Below are positions 1 to 11,266 of a DNA stretch of 64,000 nucleotides, one piece after another. The stretch lies in the NCBI GenBank assembly GCA_030052745.1, contig JANBVO010000030.1:372001-436000 (forward strand), read 5' to 3'. The translations under genes were made by a program, and so were the position numbers. Position 1 is the first letter of the stretch; the number at the start of each line of letters is the position of its first letter. Under the pieces are notes generated by a model. It saw nothing but the letters and a program-made list of their open reading frames with translations, was not told the DNA's origin and made no database searches. Origin of the DNA: Pleurostoma richardsiae. Taxonomy: Eukaryota > Ascomycota > Sordariomycetes > Calosphaeriales > Pleurostomataceae.

Positions 1-1513
1 CCCATCAAGTTTCCGTCCCTCAACCGATCTCACAAGAGACACCCTCGCACAAACACACCCGATTCAGACATGGTAATACTCTCCCGAAAAGACCAATTAT
101 GTCAAAAGACAAGAGACGTGGATGCTGACTATTGTGTAGTTCTGGGAGTAAGTTGCAGGTGGCATCCACGAACTGAGTCGCCGATATAGTAACACTTTTC
201 TGCTCTAGCTTCCATGTGGGTAGTCCGGAAGGAATCCACGAACTCATGCATCTGTTTAGCGATCGAGGAACACCCGCATCACTTCGTCATATGAACGCTT
301 ATAGTGGGCACACTTACAAGTTCACTAAGGAGGTGAGTTTATCCCACCATTCTTCTCCTGGCATCGCGATGCATTCGGCTCCAAGCCTAATACGATGCCT
401 CGCCACAGGATGGCAGCTTCAAATATATCAAGGTTCACATCAAGACAGAGATCGGAGTCAAGAACTTTGATCGTGAGACAGCCGTAAAAGTCGCTGGTGA
501 GAATCCTGATTTCCTGGTCGACGATCTCTTCCAGGCTATCGAAAAGGGCGATTACCCCGTGTGGAATATATTCGTGCAGGTGATGGACCCCAAGGAGGCC
601 GAGATCTACAAGGTGAACATTTTCGACATGACCAAAGTGTGGTCGCACAAGGATTTTCCTCTGCGTCAAATCGGTCGCTTGACCCTGAATCAAAATGTGA
701 GTGCTTTTCTTCACTCGCTTCCGTCGAGGCTTCTTGGTCTCTTCAGCCCGGAGGGATGGAAATGCAGAGTACTAATGGCACGGATACGGAATATCAGCCG
801 CGGAACTACTTCACCGATATTGAACAAGCGGCCTTTTCGCCATCGAACATGGTCCCGGGTTGGGCACCCTCTGCGGATCCCAGTCAGTATCCCCAGTCAC
901 CCTGCCTGTTCAAGCCCTTGCTGACTAGGACTTCCTAGTGCTTCAAGCGCGGATGTTCGCCTATCCGGACGCGGCCCGTTACCGCCTTGGCGTCAACTAC
1001 CAGCAGTTGCCAACCAACCACGCCGTCGCGCCAGTCTACAGCCCCTTCCAGCGCGACGGCTTCATGAACTTCACCGACAACTATGGCGACGACCCCAACT
1101 ACGTCGGCTCAACGCTGCGGCCCACCACGTTCAGGACCTCGGGCCTGGGCGCCCGGAAGGGCGGCGGACTGAGCACGCTCACGGAGCACGAGAAGTGGAT
1201 AGGCGAGGTCTCGAGCTTCACCAGCGAGGTTGGGCCCGAGGACTTCGAGCAGGCCGCGGCTCTCTGGCAGGTCCTCGGGCGGGAACCGGGCCACCAGGAT
1301 CGGTTTGTGGGCAATGTGGCCGGCCATCTGTCCAAGGCGACCAATTCAAAGCTGCGAGTCAAGGTCTATGGTATGTGCTCAAGTCATTGGAATTGCACCG
1401 TTCTACCAGCACACACGCATAGCTGATTTGATGTCTTTGCAGAACTCTTCTCCCGAGTTAATCAAGATCTCGGGAACCGCATCCGCGCGGCCACGGAGGA
1501 TGCTCTGTCATGA
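1..1513 (+). CDS. Catalase (haem, monofunctional), 5' end outside window
   Basis: Decomposes hydrogen peroxide to water and oxygen with a haem cofactor. The visible 359 codons come from exons 1-72, 140-147, 209-332, 409-696, 798-882, 939-1370 and 1443-1513, which join in frame. Family landmarks: PIKFPSLNRSHKRHP at the left edge, the FWDF motif, the NFDRETAVKVAGENPDF block, NYFTDIEQAAFSPSNMVPG, and the proximal haem-tyrosine motif RMFAYPDAARYRLG in exon 6. The FWDF motif is only complete if an 8-nt microexon (140-147) is used. The intron before NYFTDIEQ ends at 797 with a TACTAAT branch site just upstream, which removes an otherwise in-frame insertion. The tail ends in ALS, so no classical SKL-type peroxisomal signal is present. 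The N-terminal third, including the catalytic His, lies left of the window. Small-subunit catalase is very likely; subcellular location is open. Confidence 0.95.
140..147 (+). other. 8-nt microexon of the catalase gene
   Basis: The eight bases TTCTGGGA lie between an acceptor (tgtgtag) and a donor (gtaagt). They join ATG (70-72) to C TTC CAT at 209, giving M-F-W-D-F-H, the invariant catalase FWDF motif. The upstream intron (73-139, 67 nt) has a GCTGAC branch site; the downstream intron (148-208, 61 nt) has ACTGA and a pyrimidine tract. Skipping the exon would shift the frame. Confidence 0.9.
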
Positions 1514-2245
1514 ATTGCTCGGCTTGAATCATCCACTCGGTAGGTAGGAACTAGAGTAGTGTAACAGAGAATGGTGGGATGTATACATGAAACATATGGA
1601 CCAAGTAATACTTCGAAAAGGAGTTGTATTGAAGCTTTGGAACAATAGTCGTTCATCACGCTTGGCAGTGCTCTGTATGCTAATTATGTAGCAATCACGC
1701 GGATGCAGCCGGGCCGTGCGAACAATCCAGACTGTCCCCAGGTTTTCTTATTGTTCCAGGGATTTTCAGACTGATATCGGTATTTTCTAGGTGGAGAATG
1801 CCACTACATGCCGCGGTATACTCCATCAGGCTCTGTTCGATGACGCGGGTTGTGTTGCTTACACCGCAAAATCTTCCAAAGTCCCTCGCGCTAAAAGCTC
1901 GGGTGGGCCGGCGATTCAGCATCTCGGTCGCCGTTCGGCAGGGATGGAAGCTGAAATTCAGAATCTTCTAACTCCCTAGGTAGACAGGCAAGCCAATCAA
2001 TCTGCAGGCCTGAGCGCGGAGACGGAACACTCGGTGAGGCCGAGACTATCCTTTTGGGCCGAATCGACGAGACACTTCCACAATAGGCGGTGGACTTCAC
2101 CGCGACGACCTTGGTCAATATATTCATTGTTGCCATCAGTACGGCTTTGCTATTGAGCATTGAGCCCGCGCATGCAAAGACCGACCGTTTGATTCTCAGA
2201 TACACTCAAGACAAAAAAAAAAAAAGGTCTGTCCGCCGTTGCGAA
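1514..2245. other. Intergenic, catalase 3' to next gene
   Basis: About 730 bases with no gene recognised. An open frame runs through from 2090 into the next gene, but it reads low-complexity and crosses a 13-A run (2213-2225), so it is treated as 5' leader. The catalase 3' UTR must lie at the left end; no clear polyadenylation signal was singled out. Confidence 0.6.
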
Positions 2246-4102
2246 ATGGAAGAAGGATCGGAGCCGCCGCCCGCGAATCCGGAGCCGGCTGCCGGGGCCA
2301 CGGAGTTCACGTTCGTCCTCGACCAGAACCAGCACGGTGTCCGAAGTCATGCTATGCGAGAGTATTGGAGGCGGCGACATAAACGGTCGCGGTCCTTGGA
2401 GAAGAGGTCGACACCTCACCGCCACCGCCACCTGCTGCCCAACAAATCCGATCAATCGCGGAGCAGCTCATCTCAGTCGGACAGTGACGCCGCATCTAGG
2501 TCAGCGTCGGCCTTACCTGCCGAGGAGGCCTACAACCTCGAGCATATCCTTTTCCCGCACCAGCAACAACGACTCCGATCCCAGTTCGACGTAACTGGTC
2601 ACCAGCCGGCGGGCCGGCGTCATGCATCGATCGAGGACATGGCTGTATTAACAGGCGGAATCCCAGCACAGGTCCTTGCTGGAGTGAATCGCGCTCTCGC
2701 ATGCAGCCGGCTGGACCCGTTCGACATGTTTCCGGTGAAGCTGACAGCTCAGCATCACAGGCTCCTTCATCACTGTGAGTTGCCGTAATCTGGTGGACGC
2801 AGGGAACGAACGAGTGTATGTCGGGAAGACAACCTCCTGATTCACTTTTATAGGGCTCAGCACTCATGCCGCCATGATGTTCGAGGAGTTGCCCACGGCA
2901 ACATTCAACCCAATGCGCGATGTCTGGTTCCCATTGGATCTCTCGAACGCCGCGTCTTTTAACGCCATCATGGCCCACGCTGCTGCTCACCTGGCCCGAT
3001 TACACGGCATTAAGACATCGGATGAGGTCCTGAAGTACAAGGCCGAAGCTGTTCGTATCGTTAGGCTGTGGATGGATGATCCTGGCCGTGCACTGAACGA
3101 CGAAGTCTTCGCTGCTGTTATCCGCCTTCTAACTTTCGAGGTCAGTCTTGATGCAGCGTCACTCTACCCATTCGTCATTGTTCCTAGTCTAACGAGGACA
3201 CATAGCGATATTGGGGGACAGAAGCCGAATGGCGAGTACACCGTTCCGGGCTGCAGCACATGATCGAAGCACGTGGGGGCATCACAGCCCTGCAGAGCAA
3301 CTGGCGACTGGAGCTTGTTGCATACCTGTGAGTCCGTTCCTGATCGCTCGTAAATTCAGGTGTCTTCGACACGCCGCTTTTGGTGTAGTTGCTGACTGGA
3401 AACTATCCCGGAAGTGTCTCGCTCATGGCCAAGCCGTCCTGGTTTGATAGCTCAAACAACATTTTCGAGCTGTCCGAGCAGCCAACCTCAATCGACATGC
3501 ACCCTATGAGAAATATGGAGAATCTACGCCACGTACGCTGCCTGTGGCTCCTCTCCTTCATCCAGGATATGCGTACGTTCTTAACCAACTCACCCGAGCT
3601 CCGCATGCACGGTCTCCGCCAATACCCCGCCGTGCAGGACGCTTTACTGCTCCTGCAGGCTGACATGAAGCGTCACACACTCGCCCCCTTCCGAGAAGAA
3701 GCCTGCACTGCCCAAGAGTTTGCACGCCTGGCATGCCTCTTCTTCATCAGCGTGCTCCTCCAAGCGGCGGCGTCGAGTCACGCCGCGACGCCCCCGCATC
3801 TCCCTAGCGATCTGGCCGTTATTGACGCCTTCCTCGATTCTCGAAACATCTGGGCAGGGTCTGTGGAAGATCTCCATGACGCTCTGTTTCACCAGTTCGC
3901 AGAGCTGCCGGACAGCCTTCAGAAAACGAACTACGTCGTGCAAATGACGAATGTGCTCGCGTCGCTAAGCTGCGAGGCGCGCCGTGGGGTGGAAAGGTGT
4001 CTGCTGCATATATTATGCCAGGTTGGAAGTGGCGGGGATGCATCTTCGTCAGATAATAACTGGACGCCGGATACCCTGTTGTCATCATTGCGTGGCTTAT
4101 AA
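2246..4102 (+). CDS. Fungal transcription-factor-like 'tachykinin family' protein
   Basis: A 541-residue protein in four exons: 2246-2774, 2854-3140, 3206-3327 and 3415-4102. The N-terminus carries FTFVLDQ followed by RSHAMREYWRRRHKR, the conserved start block of the fungal proteins often labelled 'tachykinin family'. The rest (WMDDPGRALNDEVFAAVIRLLTFE, WRVHRSGLQHMIEARGG) resembles the fungal-specific regulatory domain Fungal_trans_2. No Zn2Cys6 cluster is visible, so DNA binding is not shown. The last acceptor was placed at 3414 because a GCTGAC branch site lies about 20 nt upstream and only that choice keeps the frame. An in-frame ATG at 2090 was rejected because the extension is non-conserved and crosses an A run. 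Its biological role is unknown. Confidence 0.85.
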
Positions 4103-5299
4103 CGGTAAAAGTCGGTATCTACCTTGGATAGGCGCACCGGGACGGCGTTGGTCTTTTAGCAGCGGCAATTGCCCGGTAGCGCTAGAGCTTACAGTATGGA
4201 ATTGGGCATCCTGCTTGTGTATTCGACCCTGGTCTCAAGGTTGACCTTAGAAAGGAAGCATCCAGGCTTTATCCTAGCAAGATAACGACTACTCGTGCGG
4301 AAGCTCTCGGGACGACTGAAACAGCTTTAGATATGCCATCAAACTATGGACACTAATTTGCTGGCCTCGGACGCAATGGAAATGGCCTATTCAACCATGA
4401 AAAGAGCCTCTCCAGGCGTATAGATTGCTTCACTCTGAGAAGGAACAACCGAGGCAAACAGATAATTATTCACAGAAGAATAACGACGCGATAGGGGTCA
4501 AACTCTCAAATTAGGCCAACGAAGATAGTCTAGAGCATGCCTAGCACCATGCCAGAAGGCAAGAGTGGTCCCCTTTAATGATACTGCATTGCAGATGCTA
4601 CTATGCTAGTAGTGACCGTATGGAAATCATTCCGTATAACCCCCCCGGGGCGCGCGCGCGTGTGTGTGGGGGACTGACTCATCCCACACATTCCCTTGAC
4701 ATTCCCGGATTCAGCCCGTTATTCAGCCCTATAGAGATGGCGGCACCCGCTTTCCCCGTCAACACCAATCACTTGAGATCACACACACGTAGGTTTCTTC
4801 GCCAAAGTAAGGGTCGGACGATGTGGAGTTTGACAGGCATGCCAAGGCGCGAGAGGGGATTCTGCCTTGAGCGGCTCGCGTGCGGCTTCTTGTCAAAGTG
4901 GTCCCAATTCGCTTACGAGCCAATATGAGAGGTTGGCGCACCTCTAAAAGGTCGGGAGGCTGAGCGGCTGAAGAGACATAATTTCACAGCTCCCCGGATG
5001 GAGTCTAGTCGGGTGCTATGGCTTGCACCTGATGCATCATGCAGGGCTCCTTGTCCTATCTGCCTGGCTTTCGCGGCTGCCGTTCCGCAGTCTGCCATGT
5101 GCCGGCAACGGCCCCTATGTTTCTCATGGCCTCCAAGAAGTACATAAACGGCCGCCAGGTCTCAAAGGATGGGCTGAAACTCGTTGCTGTTCGTCACCCT
5201 CCTTCTAAGCTCTTCTCCGCTACTAAGCCCACCATCGGACACATTTGTTCCTGCCACTCTTTTCCTCCCCTCAACTCCTTTCTATAATCCTTAAACAAA
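4103..5299. other. Intergenic, includes an alternating CG/TG tract
   Basis: About 1.2 kb without a gene I can support. A C6G4 run (4641-4650) passes directly into 18 alternating purine-pyrimidine bases (CG)5(TG)4 at 4651-4668. The last 90 bases before 5300 are pyrimidine-rich with TATAAT at 5283-5288, which fits the core promoter and leader of the PLAC8 gene. Confidence 0.6.
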
Positions 5300-5921
5300 A
5301 TGTCGGCCCCTGCTCAGACTAGCAACGGCCCTATCAACGACCGCGATGTCGAAGACTGGAAGAACCGCGTCAACGCCGTCCTGGCCAAGCCCGGCGACGT
5401 CGTCAACTCCCGGTCCCCGGAGAGCGCCCAGTCCTGGACCACCTCCTTCTTCGGCTGCTTCGACCCCATTGACCTTTGCCTCATGACCTGGTGCCTACCC
5501 TGCGTCACCTTTGGCAAGACTCATCACCGCGTCCGCAAGGACGCCAGCATGCAGGGCTACGAGCCCATCAACACATCCGTAAGTTCCCTTACTCCTCTCA
5601 TTGCCACTCATCACACCTTCTCATCGACGGGAGCTTGTGGGAGAGTTATGTTTACTGACGCATAAATGTTAGTGCCTCCTCTTCTGCGGCTCGTCATGCT
5701 GCGGCCTCCATTGGATCCCCCTATCCATGCAGCGCGCCGACATCCGTGAGAGGTATAACCTCCAGGGCAGCTGCATCACCGACATTGCCCTCGCGTGCTG
5801 CTGCGGATGCTGCGATCTCGTCCAGCAGGAGAAGGAGTCCGAGGCACGGGAGCCCCTCAATGGCGGGGGACACAAGCAACAGTACCAGACTCAGGGCGGC
5901 ATGACCATGCCTGCGCAGTAG
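5300..5921 (+). CDS. PLAC8 (Cys-rich) family protein
   Basis: A 175-residue protein from exons 5300-5578 and 5673-5921. The core has the PLAC8 layout: WTTSFFGCFDPIDLCLMTWCLPCVTFGKTHHRV, then CLLFCGSSCCGLHWIPLSMQRADIRERYNLQGSC, then ACCCGCCDLVQQEKE. Proteins of this family are small, Cys-rich and usually membrane-associated; plant and fungal members affect metal (Cd, Zn) handling, calcium flux or organ and cell size. The Cys-rich stretches here are hydrophobic enough for one or two membrane passages. The tail is Gln/Gly-rich. The start follows an AAACAAAATG context. Which PLAC8 function applies cannot be told from sequence. Confidence 0.93.
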
Positions 5922-6390
5922 TTACCCTCCCCAAGGTTACCCTGATGTTTTCAAGTCGTCTTTGACTGTCTTCTGAGAGTGGTTTCTGTCCGTATCTGGA
6001 TGTAGATGGATTCTACGGTAATGGCTGGTGGAATGGCCGTGTTAATTAATTGAGATATCCAACCTTCTTACTTCTCGGAGGACTTGTTCAATAATGGAAG
6101 ATTCGTTCTGGTAACCGGCTCCTTGAAACAGCTAATAATAGTCCCTTTTGCAGTCGTGATTCACTGAGGATTAGGCAGGCAGATGTGGCAGAAAGCCGAC
6201 TACGGTTTGCTTTGTCTCCACGATCAGAATCTATCACCGTGATTTGCATAGCGTGGAAGACCGAAATTTAACTAGGCATTCTCTCGCCCTTCGCCAACCG
6301 CGTCTCGACCTCGTCCTCCTCCTCCCTAGGAAGTCGTATCTCAACTGACAGGGCTATGCCGACTAGTAACATCGCGATCGCAAATCCTTT
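5922..6390. other. Intergenic
   Basis: About 470 bases between convergent genes. It should hold both 3' UTRs. No further feature recognised. Confidence 0.6.
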
Positions 6391-6648
6391 CTACCACTCA
6401 AAGAGCTTGTACAACATCACTATCGGTGAAATAATAAGGCAAAGAATCAGGATAGCGATGATGACACCCTCTCCAATCGCAAAGCCCACTGCCACCTTGC
6501 AAGACGAAGTGGAACTGCCACGTCGCTCAAGCTGTGAGCTTTGCTGGCAGTCCAGGTTGGCGATGGCCGCAGCTATCGCAACGGAGCTCAGCAGGAGGAC
6601 GAGAGCTGCAGTCCTGGCGACTGATAGGCCAAGCATGACGAGTGCCAT
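6391..6648 (-). CDS. Small putative membrane protein, unknown
   Basis: An 85-residue single-exon frame. Residues about 8-30 form a hydrophobic signal-anchor or signal peptide (ARTAALVLLLSSVAIAAAIA); a short polar stretch with two Cys follows; residues about 57-80 form a strong hydrophobic helix (GEGVIIAILILCLIISPIVML). The two-helix layout is unlikely by chance, and the ATG is well placed. No family is recognised. It could also be the end of a longer spliced gene; upstream sequence offers no clear additional exon. Confidence 0.5.
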   Translation of the reverse strand: MALVMLGLSVARTAALVLLLSSVAIAAAIANLDCQQSSQLERRGSSTSSCKVAVGFAIGEGVIIAILILCLIISPIVMLYKLFEW

Positions 6649-7555
6649 CGTGGGCTTCTTGTGGTCTTGAGTGATTGTGTGACGCCGAAGTTGACGAAGT
6701 CGACGGATACGCTGTAGGTTAAGAGTGTGCGCAAAAGGATGTAGCTGAGAATTGCAGTGACAGGCTCAGAGTGATAGCGATGGTAAGCTTGACGTACGTA
6801 ATTCGTTTCGCGGCGTACGGGTTGGCTATGTCGTGGAAGTGAAGTTCATGTGTTCAGCGAAGTTGAGCGAGCTCGAGTCTTATAAGAGAGGTAGTGCCAG
6901 GTGAAGAAAGAAGAGCACCCGCGGGCATTATGGAGAAAGAAGTTATTCAAAGGCTCGAGAGTCGAGATGACAACGCAAATCACACAACGAGCAGTTCTCT
7001 TTGTGTTGACTATCTATTTTTGATCCCGCAGCTGCATTGAAACACGGGCGGTCACTGCTACTCTTAGGAGGCCTTTGACACGTTGAAGGTAGCCGATATG
7101 AGTTGGAAGTACATTCGCTAATTGTTGCTCGTGGAGGTCAGCTGTGTAGACGTCTACGAACGCCTCTTTTGAAGGGACGGAAGGCCGAAGGACCTGCAGT
7201 GAGGATCATGTCGTGGAAGCGGAATAATCTGGAAGACGCGACTGCTCACAAAGTGGAGGCGATCCGGCCCATGTTTGAAAGGAAAACACTTTGCTGTTCT
7301 ATTGTTGGCTGACAATGCAATACAATACAAGAAAATTCTATGGATACATGATCTGTGTAAACGCATTCCAGCGCTTGGTCTGCGGTGATGTAGGTCCTGG
7401 CGCCGGCTTCTCCATTGACCCTGATGTTGATAGCATTACAAATTAACTCCTGACAACATGAACTCATTCTGTCGTATGCCTGCATCTCACGTCGAGCTCA
7501 TGTCATTCGCCTTCTATTCCTCTTTTGCATCTATACGTCATATGGTGGGATCCGG
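6649..7555. other. Intergenic
   Basis: About 900 bases; short frames only, none with recognisable protein character. Probably the promoter of the minus-strand gene at its left and the 3' UTR of the gene at its right. Confidence 0.6.
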
Positions 7556-8305
7556 CTACCTGCCACGAGCGAACCGGTGGGTGAAGGTGCCGTTCCAGGG
7601 CGGGTAGGTTGTATGCCACATGCCGTCGTCGTAGGTCGGGCTGTTGTTGGGAGGTGTCGGTATGGGGATTGATGTGGTCGTAATGGTGAGGAGCGTCGGA
7701 ACGGCCGTGGTTGGAACCACAGTTGAGGAAGAGAGGACGGGTGTAGAGCTCGAGGAAGTCGACAGCGTTGACGCCACGAGAGACGGGGTCGGAGAAGAGA
7801 ACACGGCCTCAATCGAGGACGTCGAATTCGACAAGGTAGACGCGGTAGTCGAAGTCGAGAAAGCTGAGGCTGTAGTAGATGATTCCTGGGCCTGATACAC
7901 AGTCGTCTTGACAGTTACAGTGCTCGGTGTGGTTGGCGAATTGACGTCCACGATCGTGACTGACGCGGTCGTCACTAGAGTAGTCGCTTCGCGGGACTCG
8001 GTAGGCGTTGCGGTAACGGTGACTGTATCGGTGACCTCTTGAGTTGCCGCCGGTATCGACTCCGTGACCGTCTCTGTAACGGGTGGTACTGTAGAATAGA
8101 GGGTCTCGATAACGGTAACCGGCGTCGAGCCTCCAATGTCGACTACCGACCAGGTTTTTGAGGATGCCGCAGGGCGGCGCGGTTCCAGAAGGTGAGCAAC
8201 ATCCCTCAGAGCCCCTTGCAGTCTAGTAAAGGGTAGAGCAGCTGAGACGTCGCAAAGGATAGGAAGTGCGAGCAGAAGAGATGAAGGAAGATGGTGGAGC
8301 TGCAT
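7556..8305 (-). CDS. Secreted Ser/Thr-rich protein, unknown
   Basis: A 249-residue single-exon frame. The chosen ATG (8303-8305) begins MQLHHLPSSLLLALPILCD, a good signal peptide cleaved near DVSAALP; an upstream in-frame start at 8335 adds ten polar residues and would hide the signal. Residues about 60-220 are dense in Ser, Thr, Val and Pro (VTETVTESIPAATQEVTDTV), as in O-mannosylated fungal cell-wall or surface proteins. The C-terminus (MWHTTYPPWNGTFTHRFARGR region) is less repetitive, has an N-glycosylation sequon NGT and no GPI signal. Secretion is well supported; function unknown. Confidence 0.75.
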   Translation of the reverse strand: MQLHHLPSSLLLALPILCDVSAALPFTRLQGALRDVAHLLEPRRPAASSKTWSVVDIGGSTPVTVIETLYSTVPPVTETVTESIPAATQEVTDTVTVTATPTESREATTLVTTASVTIVDVNSPTTPSTVTVKTTVYQAQESSTTASAFSTSTTASTLSNSTSSIEAVFSSPTPSLVASTLSTSSSSTPVLSSSTVVPTTAVPTLLTITTTSIPIPTPPNNSPTYDDGMWHTTYPPWNGTFTHRFARGR

Positions 8306-9737
8306 CTTTGGGGAGGTTCTGGCTGAAGAGGCCACTTGACGATGATCTGCAACGAGCTCGGCCGAATTCTGCGATTGAGCAGTGCAAGAGACCAGGGAGT
8401 TGATGGGCTGGTGGAGAGAGGAATAGCAAGGAAGAAGGAGAAGAGGAACAAACCTGGGGAGAGATCGACGTGCTTTTAGTCACGGATAGCAGCAGATTTC
8501 TCTTGTTACCTTTGGAGGGGGCTGGAAGTTGCTCCCGATGATGGGTGAAGCGTGGTGTGAAACTGCCCGGCCGAGAAATGTTGATATGGTAAATAATGTG
8601 GCTGGCAGGGTCGATTTAGTTTGTGGCTGTCAGGTACGCGCACAACCTGATTGGCCAAGTATCCAAATGTCGCAGGTTAGTCATCAAAGTCTGCTCTGGG
8701 TCCCACCACCAGCCACTCTTTTTCCTCCCACTTAGCAAAAATAGCCTGAGAAGGGAATGCAATGCAGGGGCGTCAGCACCCTGCAAGTATGTCCAACAGC
8801 GATCATCATCGACTGGAGAAGATCTAGATCAATCCGAAATCCCATCGTAGATAGTAGATCGCATCGCTTAATCGCGGGATCCCGACGAACGTGCTGCTGT
8901 GTGCCACACTTGCAGCGCCACAATTTGTATTGCGTACCGACCTGATGCGCCTCTGCCTGTGGCTGAGCAACTTGGCGCAGAAAAGCTGCCCCGCCAGATT
9001 GTTACCCATGTGTTAGGGATGACGTCTTCCTCGCCATCGGTTTCGGCGGTCTCTTCCAAGCTCACAGCAGCATCAACATCGATGCCTGATTCTCAGAGGC
9101 AACATGAGCAAGAAGCTGAGTGACTGATTGGCACAGCGATGCACCGGTCACTGTCACGAACATAACGGCTCGCGCTCATCCAGGGTATCCGTGTCAGTCA
9201 CGCGCAAACAGCATGGAGCACGCATCAGCGCATCAGTACTGGCGAGTAATGGCATGGGTGGGAGGATGAAGAACTTCAAGGACATGAAGCTCGAAAAGAT
9301 GTCACTTGTGGCCAGAAGATCCAGTGCTAACGCTGTGCTACTCGTCGCTAAGCCACATTAATTCATCAGCCAGGCCGTCAATCTCATGTGTGCAGCCAAC
9401 AGGACGGCGCATGCTGGCGCTATTGTCGTGAACACAGCCCCGCGTTCTTGGCAGCCCGGTTCTGCCCTACGACATCACAAAAGATCCTACGGCCAGCTGG
9501 CTGACCTCCCTCCGGCGTGCTCTATCTTAAGAGTCTCTTGTTTCGCAATATCATCTATTCCTTCTCTTCTTCCTCTTTCTGCGCTGTTCATTCTTCGTTC
9601 TCGTCGTTTCTCATAGCTCGGCGCGATACCTTATCATCGACGACAGCCCCACTACCCCTCTAGCTAGTTCGCGATCGAGGAAGAGCTCGAACCTCCATAT
9701 CCCTCCGTCGAGTGAAACATTGAGGTCATCGTTCGCG
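8306..9737. other. Intergenic, divergent promoter region
   Basis: About 1.4 kb between the divergent secreted-protein and annexin genes. The last 200 bases before 9738 are rich in CTTCTTCCTC-type pyrimidine tracts typical of fungal promoters and leaders. No additional gene recognised. Confidence 0.6.
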
Positions 9738-11266
9738 ATGTCGTACGGAGGTTACCAGCAGCCATATGGCCGTAGGTTACTTCTTTTTAGCTTCTCTTTG
9801 TTCTGCTTGGTGCGACATGTGCGCTGACAGTCTTTTCCAGAAGGGGGATATCCTCCTCAACCTCCTCCACCTCAAGGATACTACGGGCAGCCTCCTGCAC
9901 CTCCTCCAGGTCAGCAGCAGGGCTATTACCAACAGCCACCTCCTCCCCAGCAGTACGGCTACGGTTCCCCTGCGCCGCCGCAGCCCTACGGCCAAACCCC
10001 TCCGCAACAGGGATACAATTACGGCCCCCCTCCACCCCAACAATATAACCAACCCTATGGACAGCCTCCGCCCCATTCTCCGCAACCTCCGCAACAGTAT
10101 GGCTACGGAGCCCCTCCACCCGGCCCGCCGCCGCCAGGCCAGCAGCCCTATGGTCAGCCCCAATATGGTGCGCCTCCACAGCAATACGGCAACTACCCCC
10201 CGACACCCCCGTCTTTGGGTTATGGCCCGCCGCAGATCATTCAGTGGGATGGCAACCCCGACGCGCAGGCTCTGCGCCAGGCGATGAAGGGCTTCGGCAC
10301 TGACGAGCGGGCACTGATCCGCATCTTGGCGCCCAAGGATCCCCTCCAGATCAACACGATTCGGGACTCCTACCACCGCATGCATCGGCGCGACTTGATA
10401 GAGGACCTGAAGAAAGAGACGAGTGGGTGGTTCGAGACGGGCTTGGTCGCCCTCGCGCGCGGACCACTGATGCATGACGTGTTCATGCTACGGGATGCGA
10501 CCGACGGGCCGGGAACCAAGGAGAAGGTGCTCAATGACGTGCTTCTGGGCCGGTCGAATGCGGACATTCGGGCCATCAAGTCGACGTATCAGCAGACGTT
10601 CCGGCAGAGCTTGGAGAGCGCGATCAAGGCGGACCTGAGCTTCAAGACGGAACGCCACTTCATGATCGTGTTGCAGGCGACGAGGAACGAAGATAGCGTG
10701 CCAGTCAGCAAGCCCGAGGTTGATCGTGACGTGGAGGAGCTGTACAACGCAACGGAGGGCAGAATGGGCACGGATGAGATGAAGGTTTGCAGCATCCTGA
10801 CCACGCGCAACGACAACCAGATCCGCGCGATTGCGCTCGAGTACCAGAAGAGGTACGCGAGGAACCTCGAAGATGTCATCAAGCGGGTAAGCTCTCACCA
10901 GCATCCCTCTCTTCCTAGCTACCTATCTTTATTCTCTCTTTACTGCAGCACGGACTTTGCTGACACTCTATCTCGCAGGAGTTCTCCGGACACATGGAGG
11001 ACGCGCTGTTGTTCCAACTGCGCCACGGCGCGGACCGGTACATGCACCAGGCGCAGCTTCTCGAGGATGCGATGGCGGGGGCGGGCACCAAGGACCACCT
11101 CCTGGTGTCGCGCGTCGTGCGCGCCCACTGGGATCGGAGCAACATGGCCAACGTGCGGGGCGCATACGAGAAGCGGTACCGGCGGAACTTGGCGAGCAGG
11201 ATCAAGGGGGAGACCAGCGGCGACTATGAGCGGTTGCTGCTGGCCTGCATTGGGGAGCCAGTATGA
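9738..11266 (+). CDS. Annexin with PYGQ-rich N-terminal tail
   Basis: A 455-residue calcium-dependent phospholipid-binding protein from exons 9738-9771, 9841-10886 and 10979-11266. Residues 1 to about 155 are almost entirely Pro, Tyr, Gly and Gln (PQQYGYGSPAPPQPYGQ). Four annexin repeats follow, each with a G-x-G-T type calcium loop: GFGTDERALIRIL, GPGTKEKVLNDVLLG, MGTDEMKVCSILTTR and GAGTKDHLLVSRVV. Repeat 3 has MGT rather than GxGT, so its site may be weak. Intron 1 is placed so that C plus AA makes Gln and the PYG reading continues. In the second intron the acceptor after CTGAC (10978) was preferred over an earlier AG because it restores REFSGHMEDAL. Fungal annexins bind membranes; specific function unknown. 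Confidence 0.96.

Noticed and set aside
700-797. Catalase insertion GGMEMQSTNGTDTEYQ
   Set aside because: It is intronic; TACTAAT and the acceptor at 797 remove it and restore the family sequence.
2090-2245. In-frame upstream start for the transcription-factor-like gene
   Set aside because: The 52 extra residues include a lysine run encoded by poly-A and show no conservation; the start at 2246 directly precedes the conserved block.
3389-3414. Exon start at 3389 in the transcription-factor-like gene
   Set aside because: Phase does not match the GTGAGT donor at 3328; the GCTGAC within this segment is the branch site for the acceptor at 3414.
9777-10475. Long minus-strand frame opposite the annexin gene
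   Set aside because: It is the complement of the Pro/Tyr/Gln-rich tail and first annexin repeat; low-complexity Arg/Leu composition, no family signature.
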